From contig AUJT01000001.1 of the NCBI GenBank assembly GCA_000424365.1, forward strand, positions 186,001-250,000: 64,000 nucleotides of DNA, in the 5' to 3' direction. Below the pieces are notes generated by a model, which worked only from the letters and a program-made list of their open reading frames with translations, made no database searches and was not told the origin of the DNA. Numbering within the stretch: the first letter of the stretch is position 1; every line of letters begins with the position of its first letter. The translations under genes were made by a program, and so were the position numbers. Positions 1 through 8,771 of the stretch are shown here, in pieces. Source of the DNA: Lachnospiraceae bacterium NK4A144 (GTDB lineage Bacteria; Bacillota; Clostridia; Lachnospirales; Lachnospiraceae).

Positions 1-309
1 GCACTTGCAAATGAGCCGGAAGTCCTGCTTATGGATGAACCCTTTGGAGCACTTGATGCGCTTACAAAGATACAGCTCCAGCAGACAGTCAGACGGATCC
101 ATAATGAAAGTCATCAGACGACCATCATGGTCACTCATGATATAGAAGAAGCAGTGTACCTTGCTGACAAGATCGTTATTTTTACAAACAGACCGGGTTC
201 CATCCGAAAGATCATCAATGTAGATCTGCCGGAGGACAGAGACAGAAACAGTCTGGAATTTGTAAATGTCAGAAAGAAAGTATTTGATGCGATCACGATC
301 AGCGCATGA
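1..309 (+). CDS. ABC transporter ATP-binding protein, C-terminal part (SsuB/TauB/NrtD-like)
   Basis: The gene begins upstream of the window; the reading frame is open from base 1. What remains is the Walker B region (LLMDEPFGALD) followed by the H-loop (VTHDIEEAVYLAD), which is the usual end of nitrate/sulfonate/taurine-family ATPases. It would energise uptake at the inner face of the membrane. The adjacent binding protein has SsuA/TauA character, so the pair most likely imports a sulfonate-like or other small organic anion. Walker A and the signature motif lie outside the window. Family assignment is good; substrate is inferred only. Confidence 0.9.
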   Translation, partial: ALANEPEVLLMDEPFGALDALTKIQLQQTVRRIHNESHQTTIMVTHDIEEAVYLADKIVIFTNRPGSIRKIINVDLPEDRDRNSLEFVNVRKKVFDAITISA

Positions 310-363
310 TCAGGAAAAAACGGCAATATCCGGTAAGATAAATAGTTTCATGTGGAGGAGATT

Positions 364-1416
364 ATGAAAAAGAAAGTAGTATCAGTGATGCTTGCAGGCA
401 TCATGGCAATGACTATGCTTTCAGCATGTGGAAGCAAGAGCTCATCAGCAGGAAGTGAAGCAAACACCGAAGCAAAGACAACAACTGAGGAAAGCGCAGA
501 AACAGCTGCCGCATCCGCAGCATCCGGTACAGAGGGTGTCACAGATACCGAAGTAAATATCGCTATGCAGCCCTCAGGTGCTTTTATCCCGTTTATGATC
601 GCCAGAGAAGAGGGATGGCTTGAGGAATCTCTTTCGGAGTATGGTGTCACAGTAAACTGGAATGATTTTGAATCAGGCCCGCCGATGAATGAGTCAATGG
701 CAGCAGGAAGCTCTGATATTGGTTTCCTCGGAGATGTTCCGGCTGTATCCGCTATCGCAGCAGGTCAGGACAATGTAGCTATCGCTATCGCAGCTGAGGG
801 AACAAATGCGTATGCGCTCCTTGTTCCGGCTGATTCAGATGTGGAGTCTGTAGCTGATCTCAAGGGTCAGACAGTATCCACTGTTATCGGTTCAACAGGC
901 CACAACCTTATGGAAAAGCTCCTTTCAGATGCAGGTCTTGATATCAATACAGATGTTAACTTTGTAAATATCAATGCAGGTGACGCAGGAACAGTTCTTT
1001 CAACAGGTCAGGCTGCAGCAGTTACCATCTGGGAGCCGAATGTAACACGTCTCATCGAGAACGGTACAGCTAAGCCTCTTGCATATGCCCATGATACAGA
1101 TCTCCTCGGAGTTAACCCTATCATGGCAAACAGAGAGTTTGCTGAGTCAAATCCGGTTATCATCAATGCTATCGTAGATGCATATAAGAGAGGTGTTGAG
1201 GAATTACCGAACCTTAGCGGTGATACTCTCAAGTCTATCGCAGAGTATCTCTCACTTGATGAAGCTCAGGTAGCTACTGTTGCAGGAAACTGGGATTACA
1301 CAGTTGATATTACAGATAAGGACGTTGCCGGTCTTAATGACACTATTGATTTCCTTGTAAAGATCGGTAATCTGACAGACAGCTACGATTTTGCAGAGCA
1401 CGTTTATGGAAAATAA
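364..1416 (+). CDS. ABC transporter substrate-binding lipoprotein, SsuA/TauA (NMT1-like) type
   Basis: A 350-residue solute-binding protein. The N-terminus is a lipoprotein signal (MKKKVVSVMLAG, lipobox LSAC with Cys at about residue 22), then a Ser/Thr/Glu-rich linker to about residue 60, then a periplasmic-binding-protein fold of the sulfonate/nitrate/taurine class; the stretch FESGPPMNESMAAGSSDIGF is typical of that class. The ATG at 364 is chosen because GGAGG at 354-358 serves it; an upstream in-frame GTG at 352 overlaps that site. It follows its ATPase by 54 bases and overlaps the next gene by 11 bases, so transport and the glycyl-radical genes are probably co-transcribed. The ligand cannot be read from sequence. 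Confidence 0.88.
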   Translation: MKKKVVSVMLAGIMAMTMLSACGSKSSSAGSEANTEAKTTTEESAETAAASAASGTEGVTDTEVNIAMQPSGAFIPFMIAREEGWLEESLSEYGVTVNWNDFESGPPMNESMAAGSSDIGFLGDVPAVSAIAAGQDNVAIAIAAEGTNAYALLVPADSDVESVADLKGQTVSTVIGSTGHNLMEKLLSDAGLDINTDVNFVNINAGDAGTVLSTGQAAAVTIWEPNVTRLIENGTAKPLAYAHDTDLLGVNPIMANREFAESNPVIINAIVDAYKRGVEELPNLSGDTLKSIAEYLSLDEAQVATVAGNWDYTVDITDKDVAGLNDTIDFLVKIGNLTDSYDFAEHVYGK

Positions 1417-2359
1417 GGCATCAGGCCTTGTCTTTAACATACAGAGGTTCACCATCAGTGACGGTCCGGGACTTAGAACAGAGCTTTTTCTTAAGGGATG
1501 TCCCTTAAGATGCCGTTGGTGTTCTAATCCCGAGAGCTGGATGGATCATCCTGAACCCGGTATATATCCGACAAAATGCATAGGAACCGATAAGTGTGGC
1601 AGATGTCGTTTATCAGATGGTCACGAAGCCTTGAGATTTAATGAAAATGTGATCAGCGGCTATGACAGGCAGCATAGTGCTGACGCACTGAAATGTGCAG
1701 AAAAATGTCCTGCTGATGCAATTAAAGTTTGGGGCATAAAAAGATCTGTTTCCGAATGCATGGATATTATACGTAAGGATAAAGGATATTATGAACGATC
1801 AGGGGGCGGCGTTACCATTTCAGGTGGCGAGCCCCTTTTGCAAACTAATTTTGTGAAAGAAATCCTTTCTGCATGTAAAGATGAGGATATTAATACATGT
1901 GTGGAATCATGTCTTCATGTGGAGTATGAAGCGGTTGAAAAGGTGCTTCCGGTCACGGATATTTTTATCTCTGATATAAAACACATGAATGACGAAATTC
2001 ATAAAAAATATACCGGAGTGACAAATAAGCTGATATTATCTAATTTGGAGAAATTGTCTTCCGAAAATATACGGATCATATTACGTATCCCATTGATCCC
2101 CGGTATTAATGATGATGATAAGAACATGCAGGAGACTGCAGATTTTATCAAATTTAAGATGAATGGTAAAATAGAAGAGCTGCAGCTTCTTAGCTACATG
2201 CGTCTCGGTGAAGAAAAGTATTCTTCATTATGTCTTGATTATCCTTTGGGTGAATTTTTGGTCGACAGGGATTCGTTTCAAAAAAGAGTAAGAACTATCA
2301 GAGATTTCTTTATAAGTCAGGGTATCCCCTGCAGGATTGGTACAAATGATAATGAATAA
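1406..2359 (+). CDS. Glycyl-radical enzyme activating protein (radical SAM)
   Basis: About 317 residues. It should use S-adenosylmethionine and a [4Fe-4S] cluster to place the glycyl radical on the enzyme encoded next. The radical SAM motif CPLRCRWC (CxxxCxxC) lies near residues 31-38, after a GPGLRTELFLKGC stretch typical of PFL-activase relatives. A ferredoxin-like insert with cysteines (CIGTDKCGRC, then CAEKCPADAI) follows, as in activases of CutC/PD/HPAD-type enzymes. The start at 1406 lies inside the end of the binding-protein gene; an in-frame TTG at 1391 is also possible. No good Shine-Dalgarno site is visible, which suggests translational coupling. Confidence 0.9.
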   Translation: MENKASGLVFNIQRFTISDGPGLRTELFLKGCPLRCRWCSNPESWMDHPEPGIYPTKCIGTDKCGRCRLSDGHEALRFNENVISGYDRQHSADALKCAEKCPADAIKVWGIKRSVSECMDIIRKDKGYYERSGGGVTISGGEPLLQTNFVKEILSACKDEDINTCVESCLHVEYEAVEKVLPVTDIFISDIKHMNDEIHKKYTGVTNKLILSNLEKLSSENIRIILRIPLIPGINDDDKNMQETADFIKFKMNGKIEELQLLSYMRLGEEKYSSLCLDYPLGEFLVDRDSFQKRVRTIRDFFISQGIPCRIGTNDNE

Positions 2360-4823
2360 AGAAGCACATACAAAAGCAATAGGAACAGAACCTTATGATA
2401 AGAGCTATGGACTTGGATATCAGGTGCATCATGGTGACTGGTCTCCGTTTCCGAGAGTAAATCATTTAAGGCAGACTTTTCTTGATAGAGAATATTATAT
2501 TGATGTGCAGAGACTCCGTCTTGTGACAGAGAGCTATAAGGAGCATGAGAACGAGAGTCAGATCATGAAATGTGCCTATGCTTTTCAGAATGTGCTTCTT
2601 AATTCGGATCTTTATATCTATGATGAGGATCTGATCGTTGGTGAGATCTGCGCGCCGGCAAAGGCTTCGCCGATATATCCGGAGTTCTCTGTAAAATGGA
2701 TCATTAATGAGATTAAAAATTTTCCGTTTGAAGAAAGAGAACATGATCAGTTTTATGTAAGAAATGATCAGGAAAGACAGGAAATACTGGAACTTTGTGA
2801 GTGGTGGAGAGGCAAGACTGTTGAAGATTATGTGGATGACAATCTTACTCGTGAGGAAACAAAGGGCTCTGAGGATGGAGCGAGAGTATTCCAGACAAAT
2901 CTGTACCACTATGCAGGTGTAGGCCATCTTGCAATAGATTATCCAAGGCTTATGGCACTTGGATTTGGCGGCATACGTAAAGAAGCCGAGGAAAAGCTTG
3001 CGGCAGAGGATAATGCGGAGAAACGTGAGTTTTATAAAGCAGTCATCATAATGTATGAGGCTGTTTCAAAGTATGTGCTTCGTTATGCGGATCTTGCAGA
3101 TGAAAAAGCATCAGTTGAGAACGATCCTGTACGTAAGGCAGAGCTTATACGTTTAGCAGATGTTTGCCGAGATATCGCTGAAGAGGCGCCTAAGAGCTTC
3201 TATGAAGCGCTTCAGCTCTTCCAGATAGCTACCAGTCTGATCGTAGTAGAAGGAAATGGACATTCTATTTCTTACGGAAGAATGGATCAGTGGCTATATC
3301 CTTTTTATGAGAAAGATGTAAAAAATGGTGCGATCACAAAGGAGTTTGCTCTGGAACTGCTTGAGGTGATCTATGTAAAGCTTAATAATCCTACAAAGCT
3401 TAAAGACCGCGGAAGCATGGCACTTAGAAACGGACGCGGATTTGGTGGTGAGAGTCTTACTATCGGTGGAACTGATACGGAAGGTAATGATGCAACAAAC
3501 GACCTTACCATGCTGATGCTTGAGGCTTCTGCGCATACGAGAATGATGAATCCGTGGGTTTGTGTACGAATTCATGAAAATACACCGCATGAGCTGTTAT
3601 GCAAGGCTGTTGAGTGTATAAGAGCGGGTTACGGCCATCCTAAGCTCTTTAACGATGGACCTGCTGTAAAGGCTATGCTCAGAAAAGGAATGTCAATCGA
3701 GGAAGCAAGGGACTACTGCGTGGTCGGATGCGTTGAGATCGATCTGCCCGGACGTGAGTATGGCTGGCATGATGCTGCATATGTTAATACCGCGAAAATG
3801 ATGGAGCTCGTTATAAACGGCGGAAAATGTCTTGATTCAGATGATGGGATAGGCCCGGATACAGGTTCACTTGACAGCTTCAATTCCTTTGATGAGGTTC
3901 TTGAGTCCTTTAAGGCACAGGTAAATTACTGGGCTGACAGGATGTGCGCTTCACTCAGTGTCATTGAAAAGGGGCATCAAAGCCTGAAACCACTTCCGTT
4001 CGTTTCAGCATTTTTTCCTGACTGTATGGAAAAGGGGATCGATCTCAATGCCGGTGGTGCGCGATATAATGGTATCGGACCGCAGGCAAGCGGTATCGCT
4101 ACCTGTGCGGACTCGCTTTCTGCCATAAAACAGCTTGTGTTTGATGAAAAGGTCTGCACTGGTGCAGAGTTCCTTGATGCCTTAAAGAACAATTACGAAG
4201 GCTATGAATGGCTCTATGCTCTGACTAACAGCACAAAAGTGCATCATTACGGAAATGATGACGATCAGGCAGATGACCTGTTCCGCTTTGTTTTCGAGAC
4301 ATACTGCAAGAGTCTGGAGGGCAGAGAGACAGTAAGAAAGGGTGGTCATTACCATCCGGGGGTTTATTCTGTAAATGCTAACGTCGCAATGGGTGTAAAT
4401 ACAAATGCGACTCCTGACGGACGTAAAAAGGGAGAAGCAATATCCGAAAATATGGGACCTGTGCATAATTCTGCAGGTTCGCATGATATTGCAGGACCTA
4501 CAGCACTCGCAAACTCTGTAGCGAAGGTCGATCATTCGCTTGCTACGAACGGAACCCTTATGAATATGAGATTTCCGCAGGATGCCGTTGCAGGACAGAG
4601 AGGCAGAGATAACCTCATGTACTTTATCCGTGAGTATATGGCAAAAGGCCCTATGCATATACAGTTTAATATTATGAGTGCAGAGACTATGCGGCAGGCG
4701 CAGAAGCATCCTGAGGATTATAAGGATATGCTGGTCCGTGTGGCAGGTTACAGTGCATATTTTGTAGAGCTCGGCACAAGACTCCAGACAGACTTGATAC
4801 AGAGAACAGAACTTCATTTTTAA
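2346..4823 (+). CDS. Glycyl radical enzyme, C-S/C-N/C-O lyase or dehydratase type (not PFL)
   Basis: An 825-residue glycyl radical enzyme. The active-site motif VVGCVEID puts the thiyl cysteine at about residue 462 and the general-base Glu two residues later. The glycyl loop RVAGYSAYF puts the radical Gly at about residue 801. A single Cys with Glu at +2 marks the eliminase group (choline lyase, diol dehydratase, hydroxyproline dehydratase, isethionate or DHPS sulfite-lyases) and excludes pyruvate formate-lyase, which has two adjacent Cys. The residue after Glu is Ile, where I would expect Pro in several characterised members. With a sulfonate-type importer upstream and an aldehyde dehydrogenase downstream, C-S cleavage of an organosulfonate is plausible but unproven. 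ATG 2346 has AGGA at 2333; ATG 2352 is the alternative. Confidence 0.9.
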   Translation: MIMNKEAHTKAIGTEPYDKSYGLGYQVHHGDWSPFPRVNHLRQTFLDREYYIDVQRLRLVTESYKEHENESQIMKCAYAFQNVLLNSDLYIYDEDLIVGEICAPAKASPIYPEFSVKWIINEIKNFPFEEREHDQFYVRNDQERQEILELCEWWRGKTVEDYVDDNLTREETKGSEDGARVFQTNLYHYAGVGHLAIDYPRLMALGFGGIRKEAEEKLAAEDNAEKREFYKAVIIMYEAVSKYVLRYADLADEKASVENDPVRKAELIRLADVCRDIAEEAPKSFYEALQLFQIATSLIVVEGNGHSISYGRMDQWLYPFYEKDVKNGAITKEFALELLEVIYVKLNNPTKLKDRGSMALRNGRGFGGESLTIGGTDTEGNDATNDLTMLMLEASAHTRMMNPWVCVRIHENTPHELLCKAVECIRAGYGHPKLFNDGPAVKAMLRKGMSIEEARDYCVVGCVEIDLPGREYGWHDAAYVNTAKMMELVINGGKCLDSDDGIGPDTGSLDSFNSFDEVLESFKAQVNYWADRMCASLSVIEKGHQSLKPLPFVSAFFPDCMEKGIDLNAGGARYNGIGPQASGIATCADSLSAIKQLVFDEKVCTGAEFLDALKNNYEGYEWLYALTNSTKVHHYGNDDDQADDLFRFVFETYCKSLEGRETVRKGGHYHPGVYSVNANVAMGVNTNATPDGRKKGEAISENMGPVHNSAGSHDIAGPTALANSVAKVDHSLATNGTLMNMRFPQDAVAGQRGRDNLMYFIREYMAKGPMHIQFNIMSAETMRQAQKHPEDYKDMLVRVAGYSAYFVELGTRLQTDLIQRTELHF

Positions 4824-4839
4824 GGAGCATTGAATAAAC

Positions 4840-6225
4840 ATGATAAAGGTAACTAATCCCTATAATGGTGAAATAGTCGGTGAAGTAGAAGAATACACGG
4901 ACAGTATGATAGGTGAGGTCGTTGATCGGGCTTACGAGGCGCAGAAAGAATGGAAAAAAGTGCCTGTATATAAGAAAGTCGATCTGTCTCTTAGATTTCT
5001 GGAACTCGTGAAGGAGCATAGAGATGAGCTCAAGGCACTTCTGTCTTCCGAGTCCGGAAAGAATTATTCAGAAGTAGAGATCGAAATGAATAATATCTTT
5101 ACTTCCTGGAGAGCCTTTGGAGAAAAAGCGAAGCATCTGTACGACGAAGTGATACCTGCGGGACTGGAAGCCGGTCATGATAGAAATGTAGTGATCACAA
5201 AGCGCGAACCCGTTGGTGTTGTTGCTGCGATCATCCCTTTTAATTTCCCGACAAATCTTTTTAATCAGAAGGTTGCGCCGTCCCTTCTGGCAGGAAATAC
5301 TGTGATCGTAAAGCCGGCATCTGCAAATCCGCTCACAGTTATCAGACTAGTTGAACTCCTGCACGAAGCAGGTTTTCCTGAGGATGTTATTAGTGTTGTT
5401 ACCGGAAGTGGTTCTAAGATCGGTAAGGCGCTTTGTACAAATGAAAAGGTTGCACTGATCTCACTTACGGGATCAACTGAAGTCGGTGTTCAGGTCGCAA
5501 AGATGGCTGCGGAAGGATTAAAAGAAACTGCGCTGGAACTTGGTGGTAACGATGCATTTGTGGTCCTTAAGGATGCAGATCTGGAACTTGCCATTTCTGA
5601 AGCCGCAGGAGGAAGATTCTTTAATGCCGGACAGATATGCTGTGCACCTAAGCGTTTCCTCGTACATAGTTCTCTTTATGAAGATTTTATAGCAGGAGTA
5701 ACTGAGCGGGTTTCAAAGATAAAGCGCGGAGAACTGAGTGATCCTGATACAAAAATTGGTACATTGATCTCTGAGAATGCAGCAAAGACTGTAGAAGAGC
5801 AGATTAATAAAACTGTTTCAGATGGAGGAAAAGTCATCCTCGGCGGAAACAGAGACGGAGCTTTTATAGAACCTACGATCATACGTGATGTTCCGCATAA
5901 TGCGGCTATCATGCATGATATGGAAGTCTTTGGACCTGTAATGCCAATTACCTCTTTTGAGACAGAAGAAGAGGCACTTCAGCTTGCAAATGACAGCAGA
6001 TATGGACTCGGAGCAAGTGTATTTACTAAGGATATGAAAACCGCGATGCGATTCACGGAAGCGTTTGAATCCGGAAGTGTAGTTATCAATGGCTCCAGCT
6101 ACTTCAGGAGCTTTGAGATGCCGTTCGGCGGCGCAAAAATGTCAGGTATCGGAGCAGAGGGCGTTTACTCAACCTTTGATGAAGTAACCAGACGAAAGTG
6201 TGTAGTGTTAAAAGGAATCTTATGA
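4840..6225 (+). CDS. NAD(P)-dependent aldehyde dehydrogenase (non-acylating family)
   Basis: 461 residues, the normal length for the superfamily. Visible features are the cofactor-binding stretch IIPFNFPTN, the VTGSGSKIG loop, the ELGGND motif with the general-base Glu, and the nucleophile in NAGQICCAPKRF. It resembles the lactaldehyde/succinate-semialdehyde dehydrogenase branch, not the CoA-acylating enzymes common in microcompartment operons. It starts 16 bases after the glycyl radical enzyme with AAGGAG upstream, so it very likely oxidises the aldehyde made by that enzyme to a carboxylate. The actual aldehyde (acetaldehyde, propionaldehyde, a sulfoaldehyde) is not deducible. No shell-protein genes are present in the window. 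Confidence 0.88.
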   Translation: MIKVTNPYNGEIVGEVEEYTDSMIGEVVDRAYEAQKEWKKVPVYKKVDLSLRFLELVKEHRDELKALLSSESGKNYSEVEIEMNNIFTSWRAFGEKAKHLYDEVIPAGLEAGHDRNVVITKREPVGVVAAIIPFNFPTNLFNQKVAPSLLAGNTVIVKPASANPLTVIRLVELLHEAGFPEDVISVVTGSGSKIGKALCTNEKVALISLTGSTEVGVQVAKMAAEGLKETALELGGNDAFVVLKDADLELAISEAAGGRFFNAGQICCAPKRFLVHSSLYEDFIAGVTERVSKIKRGELSDPDTKIGTLISENAAKTVEEQINKTVSDGGKVILGGNRDGAFIEPTIIRDVPHNAAIMHDMEVFGPVMPITSFETEEEALQLANDSRYGLGASVFTKDMKTAMRFTEAFESGSVVINGSSYFRSFEMPFGGAKMSGIGAEGVYSTFDEVTRRKCVVLKGIL

Positions 6226-6247
6226 TCTACATTGAGAGGAATTCGAT

Positions 6248-6547
6248 ATGCCCACTAAAGGTGCAGTTCAGGAAAAGACATTTACAAAGATAAAGGAACC
6301 GGGCAAATACAACGTGGTCATGCATAACGATGACTTTACCACGATGGAATTTGTCGTTGAGGTTCTTGAAGATATTTTTCATAAAAACAGCATGGAAGCC
6401 GAGATACTGATGCTCACTGTTCACAAGAGCGGCAAGGCTGTGATAGGCAGTTACCCGTATGATATCGCTGTTTCAAAGGTAAATACTGCGATATCCCGTG
6501 CAAAGTCAGCAGGTTTTCCGTTCAGGATGACAGTTGAGGAGGCGTGA
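6248..6547 (+). CDS. clpS: ATP-dependent Clp protease adaptor ClpS
   Basis: 99 residues, the usual ClpS size. ClpS delivers proteins with destabilising N-terminal residues (Leu, Phe, Tyr, Trp) to ClpAP. The core NVVMHNDDFTTMEFVVEVL contains the Asn-Asp-Asp of the N-degron pocket; HKSGKAVIGSYPYDIAVSKV is the conserved C-terminal half with the ClpA-contacting surface. GAGAGGA precedes the ATG. The gene sits 22 bases after the aldehyde dehydrogenase and directly before clpA and aat, so the recognition, unfolding and tagging parts of the N-end rule pathway are together. Confidence 0.95.
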   Translation: MPTKGAVQEKTFTKIKEPGKYNVVMHNDDFTTMEFVVEVLEDIFHKNSMEAEILMLTVHKSGKAVIGSYPYDIAVSKVNTAISRAKSAGFPFRMTVEEA

Positions 6548-6548
6548 G

Positions 6549-8771
6549 ATGAATGTAACGAAAGAAGTTGCCGGAATAATAAATAATACACTGGCACTGG
6601 CGGCGGACAGGCATTATGAATACGCGACACCTGAACTCATGCTCCTTGTTATGTGCGAGAGTACAGGGTTTGTACGCGCTTTTTCCGATTGCGGAGGAAG
6701 TGTTCCGATGCTGTCTGCAAAACTCGAAGAATATCTGAAAGAATATGTGGATACAGTCGGGGATGCAGAGCCCGGTATTTCTACAGGTCTTAATATGATC
6801 TTTTCTATCGCGCAAAATTCTGCGATAAACAGCAGTAAACCCGCAGTAGAGTTGTCACACCTTGTCCATGCCATGTTTGGCTTAAAGGACAGCTATGCGG
6901 TTTACTATATGCAGGAACAGGGCGTAGATGAAGTGTCGCTCATACAGGAGATAATAAGCGAACCTGTGATAAACAGAAAAAGCCCGGCAGGACACGGAAC
7001 AGATGTCGAGGAAGAGAGCGAAGATGATCCGCTTGAAGGATATGCCATTTGCTTAAATGACATTGCAGAGGGCATGAATCCGCTTATAGGGCGTGAGGAA
7101 GAACTGGAACGCACCATACAGGTGCTTTGCAGAAAAGATAAGAATAACCCGCTGCACATAGGTGAACCCGGTGTCGGAAAGACAGCACTCACCTATGGAC
7201 TGGCGCGCAGGGTAAATAGCGGAGAAGTTCCCGACGTACTTAAGGGCGCAAAGATATTTTCTCTGGATCTCGGCAGCGTCATAGCCGGAACACGTTACAG
7301 AGGTGAATTTGAAAAGCGACTGAAAACCATCCTGAACGTCATTTCTGAGGAAGAAAAACCAATCATATATATCGATGAGATCCATAATCTTTTGGGAGCA
7401 GGCGCTACAGGAGAAGGAACTTTTGATGCAGCAAATATCCTGAAACCTTATCTGGCAGACGGAAAAATCCGGTTTATCGGCGCTACGACTTTTGAAGAGT
7501 ATAAAAAGCACTTTGAAAAAAGCAAGAGTCTGGTCCGCCGCTTTCAGAATGTAGAGATAAAAGAGCCGTCAATAGAGGAAAGCATCAAGATCCTCGAGGG
7601 ATTAAAAAAGAAATACGAAGCGTTTCATGGTGTGACCTATGGCAGAAATGTGCTCGAATATGCAGTAGAGATGAGCGCGAAATTCATAAACGAGCGTTAT
7701 CTTCCCGATAAAGCTATCGACCTTATGGATGAAGCAGGAGCTTATCGAAAGATCCATCCGCTGCCGCAGAAAAAACAGACTGTGGGAAAGAATCTTATCG
7801 ATGAGATACTTACAAAGATCTGCAGAGTGCCGAAGCAGTCGGTTGAATCGGATGAACTTGAAGGTCTTGCCACTCTTGAAAAACGCATACTTTCAAAGGT
7901 TTATGGACAGGATGCGGCAGTGACACAGGTAGTAAATGCCGTTAAATTTTCCAGAGCAGGGCTTGGAGAAGAATCAAAACCTCTCGCAAGTCTTCTTTTT
8001 GTCGGTCCGACAGGCGTAGGAAAGACGGAGATCGCAAAGACGCTTGCTGACGAACTCGGTGTCAGTCTTGTCAGATTTGATATGAGCGAATACGGAGAGA
8101 AGCATTCTGTAGCCAAGCTTATCGGTGCTCCGGCAGGATACGTTGGCTACGAAGAGGGAGGACTTCTCACAGAAGCGATCAGAAAGACTCCGTCCTGCGT
8201 GCTTCTCCTCGATGAGATAGAAAAAGCACATCCCGATATATACAGTATGCTCCTGCAGGTCATGGATTATGCCACACTTACCGACAATCAGGGACGCAAG
8301 GCGGATTTTAGAAATGTTATCATCATAATGACTTCAAATGCCGGAGCGAGCCGTATGGGTAAGTCGGGTATAGGGTTCCTGTCAAAAGATGTGTCTGCCG
8401 ATACACTGCTGGATGCGGTAAAACATGTATTTCAGCCGGAATTCAGAAACCGTCTGAGCGGCATAGTAGTCTTTAACAGAATGAATGACGCTATGGCAGG
8501 AATGATCGTTGATAAGAAGCTCAGAGAACTTTCCGGTATACTCCTTAGCAAAAAGGTCGAACTTATCATAGATCATGAAGCAGTGGATCTCATCAGGAAA
8601 AAGGGTATCAGTGAAGAATACGGTGCCCGTGAGATAGACCGCGTGATCCGAAATGATATTAAGCCGTTGTTTGTAGATGAGCTTCTTTTCGGAAAGCTGA
8701 AAAAGGGCGGCAAATGCGAGCTTACGGTTAAAAATGGCACATTTATAGTAAAGATCTCGAGGAAAAAATAA
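6549..8771 (+). CDS. clpA: ATP-dependent Clp protease ATP-binding subunit ClpA
   Basis: 740 residues. An N-terminal Clp repeat domain (about 1-150) is followed by two AAA+ modules with Walker A motifs GEPGVGKT (about residue 205) and GPTGVGKT (about 486), Walker B elements IIYIDEIHN and LLLDEIEKAHP, and a ClpP-docking loop SGIGFLS near residue 610. There is no coiled-coil M domain of the ClpB/ClpC kind between the modules, which together with the adjacent clpS supports ClpA, not ClpC. It unfolds substrates for ClpP; no clpP is in the window. ATG 6549 is chosen for AGGAGG six bases upstream; it begins one base after the clpS stop codon. Confidence 0.93.
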   Translation: MNVTKEVAGIINNTLALAADRHYEYATPELMLLVMCESTGFVRAFSDCGGSVPMLSAKLEEYLKEYVDTVGDAEPGISTGLNMIFSIAQNSAINSSKPAVELSHLVHAMFGLKDSYAVYYMQEQGVDEVSLIQEIISEPVINRKSPAGHGTDVEEESEDDPLEGYAICLNDIAEGMNPLIGREEELERTIQVLCRKDKNNPLHIGEPGVGKTALTYGLARRVNSGEVPDVLKGAKIFSLDLGSVIAGTRYRGEFEKRLKTILNVISEEEKPIIYIDEIHNLLGAGATGEGTFDAANILKPYLADGKIRFIGATTFEEYKKHFEKSKSLVRRFQNVEIKEPSIEESIKILEGLKKKYEAFHGVTYGRNVLEYAVEMSAKFINERYLPDKAIDLMDEAGAYRKIHPLPQKKQTVGKNLIDEILTKICRVPKQSVESDELEGLATLEKRILSKVYGQDAAVTQVVNAVKFSRAGLGEESKPLASLLFVGPTGVGKTEIAKTLADELGVSLVRFDMSEYGEKHSVAKLIGAPAGYVGYEEGGLLTEAIRKTPSCVLLLDEIEKAHPDIYSMLLQVMDYATLTDNQGRKADFRNVIIIMTSNAGASRMGKSGIGFLSKDVSADTLLDAVKHVFQPEFRNRLSGIVVFNRMNDAMAGMIVDKKLRELSGILLSKKVELIIDHEAVDLIRKKGISEEYGAREIDRVIRNDIKPLFVDELLFGKLKKGGKCELTVKNGTFIVKISRKK

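Noticed and set aside
2346-4823. Pyruvate formate-lyase as identity of the glycyl radical enzyme
   Set aside because: The active site has one Cys with Glu at +2 (GCVE), not the adjacent Cys pair of PFL, and the flanking genes do not fit formate metabolism.
4182-4841. 219-codon open frame on the minus strand opposite the glycyl radical enzyme
   Set aside because: It lies wholly opposite a strongly supported gene, lacks a ribosome site and has no recognisable domain; it is a codon-usage shadow.
352-6225. Bacterial microcompartment operon
   Set aside because: No shell proteins, no CoA-acylating aldehyde dehydrogenase and no encapsulation-type extensions were seen.
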